The position numbers were made by a program, and so were the translations under genes. Below the pieces are notes generated by a model. That model was not told the DNA's origin. It was given only the letters and a program-made list of their open reading frames with translations, and did not search any database. From DASXUC01 sp036505015 (GTDB lineage Bacteria; Sysuimicrobiota; Sysuimicrobiia; Sysuimicrobiales; Kaftiobacteriaceae), in assembly GCA_036505015.1 (NCBI GenBank), contig DASXUC010000026.1, forward strand, positions 9,432 to 73,431: a stretch of 64,000 bases of DNA, in the 5' to 3' direction. Positions 60,426 to 64,000 of the stretch are shown here, in pieces (position 1 is the stretch's first letter; each line of letters opens with the position of its first letter).

Positions 60426-62333
60426 TCAGAACGTCTCGGGTTTGGGTTTCAAGGTAGGCAGCGGCTTCTCAGCGCGCGCCGGCGCCTCAGGCTTCGTCTC
60501 GGCCACGGCGGCGGGGACGGGCGCTTCGGGTTCCAGCGGCTCGCCGGCCAGTACGCGATCCAGCTCCTCACCTTCCAGGCTCTCCTTCTCCAGCAGCACT
60601 TTGGCCACGCGCTCCAGGACATCGCGGTGCTCGGCGATGGTCGACTTGGCGTGCTCGTAGCACTCGTCGATGATCCGGCGGATCTCCTTGTCGATCTCGT
60701 AAGCGATCTCTTCGCTGTAGTTGCGCGTCTCCACCAGGTCGCGGCCCAGGAAGACCGGTCCATGACGCCTGCCCAGCGACAGCGGACCGAGCTTTTCGCT
60801 CATCCCGAATTCCGTGACCATCCGCCGCGCGAGTTCGGTCGCCTGCTCGAAGTCGTTCTGCGCGCCGGTGGTCACTTCGCCGAAGACCATGTCTTCGGCG
60901 ACGCGGCCGCCCAGGGCCGCGGTGATGCGGTCCATCAGCTCGTTGCGGGTGTAGGTGTACTTGTCTTCCGGCGGAGCGGAGATGACGTACCCCAGCGCCA
61001 TCCCGCGCGGAAGAATCGTCACCTTGTGCGGTGGATCGGCGTTGGGCAGCAGTTTCTGGAGCAGCGCGTGGCCGCCCTCATGATATGCCGCGATCTCGCG
61101 CTCTTTAGGACTGAGGATGCGGCTGCGCCGCTGGGGGCCGGCGATGACGCGCTCGATCGCCTCGTCCATCTCCGACATCGTGATCTTCTTCTTGTTGCGG
61201 CGCGCGGCCAGCAGCGCGGCTTCGTTGACCAGGTTGGCCAGGTCGGCTCCCGAAAACCCGGGCGTGTGCTTGGCGAGAATCTCCGGGTTGACGTCCTCGG
61301 CCAGCGGCTTGCCGCGCGAGTGCACGTCGAGAATGGCGCGGCGGCCTTTCGTGTCGGGATTGTCCACCACCACGCGGCGGTCAAAGCGACCGGGGCGCAG
61401 CAGCGCCGGATCGAGAATGTCGGGACGGTTCGTGGCGGCGATGAGGATGATCCCGGCGTTGGGATCGAAGCCGTCCATTTCCACCAGCAGCTGGTTCAGT
61501 GTCTGCTCGCGTTCGTCATGGCCGCCGCCCAGTCCGGCGCCGCGCTGGCGGCCGACCGCGTCGATTTCATCAATGAACACCAGACAGGGCGCGCTCTTCT
61601 TGGCCTGGTCGAAGAGATCGCGGACGCGGGATGCGCCGACGCCGACGAACATCTCCACGAATTCCGAGCCGGAGATCGAGAAGAACGGGACCGCCGCTTC
61701 GCCGGCGACGGCCTTGGCGAGCAGCGTCTTGCCGCTGCCCGGCGGCCCGACCAGCAGCACGCCCCGCGGGATCTTCGCTCCCAGCGCCTGGAACTTCTTG
61801 GGATGTTTGAGGAACTCGATGACTTCCTGCAGCTCTTCCTTGGCTTCATCCACCCCGGCCACGTCGTCGAAGGTTACCTTGGGCCGGTTCTCGGTGTGCA
61901 GCCGCGCGCGGCTCTTCCCGAACGACATCGCCTGGTTGCTCCCGCTCTGTGCCTGCCGCAGCATCAGCATCCACAGCCCGACCAGCAGCAGGAACGGCAG
62001 CATGGTCGAGAGCAGATTCGGCCACAGCGAGGACCGCGATTTCGGCTCGACGTTGATCTTGACGCGCTGGCTCTGCAGCACCCGGAGATAGGAGGTGTCT
62101 CCGGCGGGGATGTAGGTGCGGAACTGTTCGCCGTCGGTTTGCTTACCCGAGATGGTCTCGTCGCTGAGTGTGACCTCGGCGACTTTGCCCTGCTGGACGA
62201 GCGTGATGAACTCGTCGTAGCGGATCTCGGTGCGCGGCGCGCGCGTACGGTACAGGGGCAGGAAAAAGTAGACGACCACCGCGAGGATGATCCCCCAGAC
62301 GATGAGGTTTCGGACGTAACGATTCAGCACCAT
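60426..62333 (-). CDS. ftsH: ATP-dependent membrane protease FtsH
   Basis: A 635-residue FtsH: two membrane helices flanking a small external domain, AAA+ module with GPPGSGKTLLAK and IDEIDAVGR, SRH region, and zinc protease motif AYHEGGHALL (HExxH). Degrades membrane and short-lived cytosolic proteins. GGGAGG box before the ATG. Follows tilS as is common in Gram-positive bacteria (tilS-hpt-ftsH), here without hpt. Confidence 0.97.
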   Translation of the reverse strand: MVLNRYVRNLIVWGIILAVVVYFFLPLYRTRAPRTEIRYDEFITLVQQGKVAEVTLSDETISGKQTDGEQFRTYIPAGDTSYLRVLQSQRVKINVEPKSRSSLWPNLLSTMLPFLLLVGLWMLMLRQAQSGSNQAMSFGKSRARLHTENRPKVTFDDVAGVDEAKEELQEVIEFLKHPKKFQALGAKIPRGVLLVGPPGSGKTLLAKAVAGEAAVPFFSISGSEFVEMFVGVGASRVRDLFDQAKKSAPCLVFIDEIDAVGRQRGAGLGGGHDEREQTLNQLLVEMDGFDPNAGIILIAATNRPDILDPALLRPGRFDRRVVVDNPDTKGRRAILDVHSRGKPLAEDVNPEILAKHTPGFSGADLANLVNEAALLAARRNKKKITMSEMDEAIERVIAGPQRRSRILSPKEREIAAYHEGGHALLQKLLPNADPPHKVTILPRGMALGYVISAPPEDKYTYTRNELMDRITAALGGRVAEDMVFGEVTTGAQNDFEQATELARRMVTEFGMSEKLGPLSLGRRHGPVFLGRDLVETRNYSEEIAYEIDKEIRRIIDECYEHAKSTIAEHRDVLERVAKVLLEKESLEGEELDRVLAGEPLEPEAPVPAAVAETKPEAPARAEKPLPTLKPKPETF

Positions 62334-62379
62334 GAACCTCCCCGAATTAGCCCTACGATACGATGAAAGCTCTGCATAA

Positions 62380-63795
62380 TCAAGCGAACGGCCCCTCCGG
62401 CCCTGCGGCGTTCACCGGCCGGACGCGCAGGCGCACGGCGCGCGTCGTGGTCTCACCCACCCGAGCCACCTCGGCGACCCGCTGGCCGACCACCCAGAGG
62501 ATCCGGTCCTGGGCGTCGACAAGGATCGGAACCCTGGCCCGCTCCCAGCGCGGTACCTTCCGATCTACGAGCAAGTCCTGTACCTTCTTTTTCCCCGTCA
62601 TGCCCAGCGGCCGGAACCGGTCGCCGGGTCGCCGCGGCCGGATCCGCAGGAGCGCCCCGGCTGCGTCGGCGTCGAGGAACACTTCACCCGGCCGCGCGGT
62701 CCTGGCCTCCTGTGGCGGGACGATCTCCGCGCTGATGGCAACTCCAAAGGACGTTGCCGCGACTTCCCCCGGCACCGGCAGGGCATAGGTCTCGTCCGGC
62801 GGCGCCGCCGGCGCAGGCTCCACGATCAGCGCATCATACGACCTGCGTACAACGTATGATCCGACGCCGAATTCTCCCGGCTGCCGCCGCGAGAGCAGCC
62901 TCAGCGCTTCCTCCTCCACAACGCGGGAGGGAACGGCCGTTGTTCCCGCCACCTCCGCCAGCGCGAGCCGGATCAGCCGCCGCTGTACCGCGCGCGGATA
63001 GACTCCCAGGGTCCGCAGGGGCAGTACGATGGCCTGGGCGGCGCCGACGCGGGTGAGCGCGTACAGATGCGCAGCCGTGGTCCGCAGCACGTGGTCGGCT
63101 TCACCGACGGTGCCGGCGATCCTGCCCACGATGTCCGCAAGGGCGGGCCGACCGCGGGCCAGTTCCGGGAGCCACACGTGGCGAACCCAGTTGCGCCGGA
63201 TGGCCACATCGCGATTTGTCGGATCCTCCCGCCACCGGACGCCCTCTTTATCTAGATAGTCCAGGATCTGCCGCCGCCAGACACCCAGCAGCGGGCGGAT
63301 CACGCGCACGGCCCCCACCGGCCGCACCGCTGGAATGCCCCGCAGCAGGTCCCAGGGCGCGCCGTCCAGCGCACGCATCAGCACGGTCTCTACCTGGTCG
63401 CTGCGCGTATGCGCCGTCGCGACCACCGTCGCCCCGACGCGGGCGGCCACCAGCGAGAAGAAGTCGTAGCGCGCCTGGCGTGCCGCATCTTCGATCGATC
63501 GCTTCTGCGCAGCCGCCAGGGCCCTGACGTCGGCGACATCTGCGGTGACAGGCACCCCCACAGCGTCCGCCGCCTCGCAAACAAACGTGCGGTCCCCGGC
63601 GCTGTCCGGACGCAGGTGATGATCGAGGTGGGCGACGTGTACGTCAATCCCCAGAATCCCGCGCAACGCCACCAGCGCGTGCAGGAGCGCCATCGAGTCG
63701 GCTCCCCCGGAGATGGCCGCGACAACAGTGTCCCCGCGGGCGAGCATGTGGTGGCGGGCAATGGTGGATCGGACGGTGTCGAGGAATGGCATCAT
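62380..63795 (-). CDS. tilS: tRNA(Ile)-lysidine synthase
   Basis: A 471-residue TilS: PP-loop AAISGGADSMALLHAL, HLDHHLRPDS, ARQARYDFF and HTRSDQVETVLMRA, then C-terminal tRNA-binding domains. Makes lysidine at position 34 of tRNA-Ile(CAT), changing it from Met to Ile decoding. It lies next to a CAT-anticodon tRNA gene, so that tRNA could be the substrate. Confidence 0.95.
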   Translation of the reverse strand: MMPFLDTVRSTIARHHMLARGDTVVAAISGGADSMALLHALVALRGILGIDVHVAHLDHHLRPDSAGDRTFVCEAADAVGVPVTADVADVRALAAAQKRSIEDAARQARYDFFSLVAARVGATVVATAHTRSDQVETVLMRALDGAPWDLLRGIPAVRPVGAVRVIRPLLGVWRRQILDYLDKEGVRWREDPTNRDVAIRRNWVRHVWLPELARGRPALADIVGRIAGTVGEADHVLRTTAAHLYALTRVGAAQAIVLPLRTLGVYPRAVQRRLIRLALAEVAGTTAVPSRVVEEEALRLLSRRQPGEFGVGSYVVRRSYDALIVEPAPAAPPDETYALPVPGEVAATSFGVAISAEIVPPQEARTARPGEVFLDADAAGALLRIRPRRPGDRFRPLGMTGKKKVQDLLVDRKVPRWERARVPILVDAQDRILWVVGQRVAEVARVGETTTRAVRLRVRPVNAAGPEGPFA

Positions 63796-63811
63796 CGAAA
63801 ATCGCCGGCCT

Positions 63812-63854
63812 CAAAGAGTAAGCCCTGTACCATTCGCGAGCTCAGGTACAGGGC
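63812..63854 (-). terminator. Terminator candidate after the CAT tRNA
   Basis: GCCCTGTACC (63822-63831) pairs exactly with GGTACAGGGC (63845-63854), loop 13 bases. Read leftward the stem is followed by TTACTCTTTG. Confidence 0.65.
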
Positions 63855-63920
63855 ATGCACCAGTCGTTCCTGGAGAATCTAGTGGCGTCGCCATGCACCG
63901 GAGCGAAGCGACTGGTGCAT
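63855..63920. repeat. Inverted repeat next to the tRNA 3' end
   Basis: ATGCACCAGTCG (63855-63866) is exactly inverted as CGACTGGTGCAT (63909-63920), the latter ending at the tRNA CCA. A third ATGCACC stands at 63893. It may be a processing structure, or a trace of integration at the tRNA. Confidence 0.6.
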
Positions 63921-63996
63921 GGTGGCGGCGGGGAGACTCGAACTCCCGACTCCGCGGGTATGAGCCGCGTGCTCTGACCAGCTGAGCTACACCGCC
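63920..63996 (-). tRNA. tRNA with CAT anticodon (elongator Met, or Ile2), CCA encoded
   Basis: Acceptor GGCGGTG pairs with CGCCGCC (one G-T), D arm GCTC/GAGC, anticodon stem CGCGG/CCGCG with loop CTCATAC, T arm GGGAG-TTCGAGT-CTCCC, discriminator A and CCA. G1-C72 pairing excludes an initiator tRNA. Met is the simpler call; Ile2 would require lysidine modification. Confidence 0.93.
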
Positions 63997-64000
63997 ACTC

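Noticed and set aside
60408..62366. 652-codon open frame opposite ftsH
   Set aside because: Its composition is the reverse image of a GC-rich gene, and ftsH on the other strand has every catalytic motif.

Overview
The window is about 64 kb of GC-rich chromosomal DNA, densely packed with bacterial genes and carrying no rRNA, prophage or CRISPR array. The order clpC, radA, PIN-TRAM (yacL), ispD-ispF, cysS, rlmB, sigH (36-39 kb down to 27 kb) matches a block known from Firmicutes and neighbouring Terrabacteria, but ctsR, mcsA/mcsB and disA are missing from it. With a caa3-type oxidase gene set, branched-chain-type ABC uptake and very high GC, the best guess is an aerobic, little-cultivated lineage near Firmicutes, Armatimonadota or CSP1-3 (Sysuimicrobiota). 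That placement is an inference; no 16S gene is present.

Layout. 1-9 kb is respiratory: a leftward cluster of cytochrome b (cut by the window edge), Rieske protein, a monohaem cytochrome and two paralogous cupredoxins; then a rightward cluster of a DoxD-like protein, two small membrane proteins and cytochrome oxidase subunits II, I, III, III-like and IV. 9-14 kb holds small membrane proteins, two TMEM175-type channels, a MarC protein, an unusual c-type cytochrome, a methyltransferase running into tRNA-Thr, and DUF2628. 14.5-24.6 kb is a leftward catabolic island: TetR regulator, KAS III-like enzyme, acyl-CoA ligase, alpha/beta hydrolase, LivKHMGF transporter, 3-hydroxybutyrate-type dehydrogenase and MaoC hydratase. 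24.8-40 kb holds moaA, a PPOX protein, a spermidine-synthase-like protein, then the conserved sigH-to-clpC block and greA. 40-43.6 kb is a tightly overlapping operon: ECF S component, pantothenate kinase, a protein of unknown function and a homologue of cyanobacterial acyl-ACP reductase. 43.7-48 kb carries a P1 peptidase, birA, two deoxynucleoside kinases, folK and folB. 47.8-57.7 kb encodes the complete histidine-to-glutamate route (hutH, hutU, hutI, formimidoyltransferase, cyclodeaminase), interrupted by tldD/tldE and a 596-base noncoding stretch. 57.8-64 kb ends with a cysteine hydrolase, a second ECF S component, ftsH, tilS and tRNA-Met.

The most striking unexplained signal is a family of short-period tandem repeats (7, sometimes 8 or 9 bp) at gene boundaries throughout the window. 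Each locus has its own unit, and most loci pair an array with its reverse complement, so that long hairpins form. They overlap stop codons, start codons and a promoter region and have been read into several gene ends. A second signal is a 263-base element at 53,840-54,102 closed by a 16-bp helix and filled with perfect hairpins, which may be a structured RNA. A third is an intrinsic terminator between the greA promoter and its start codon.
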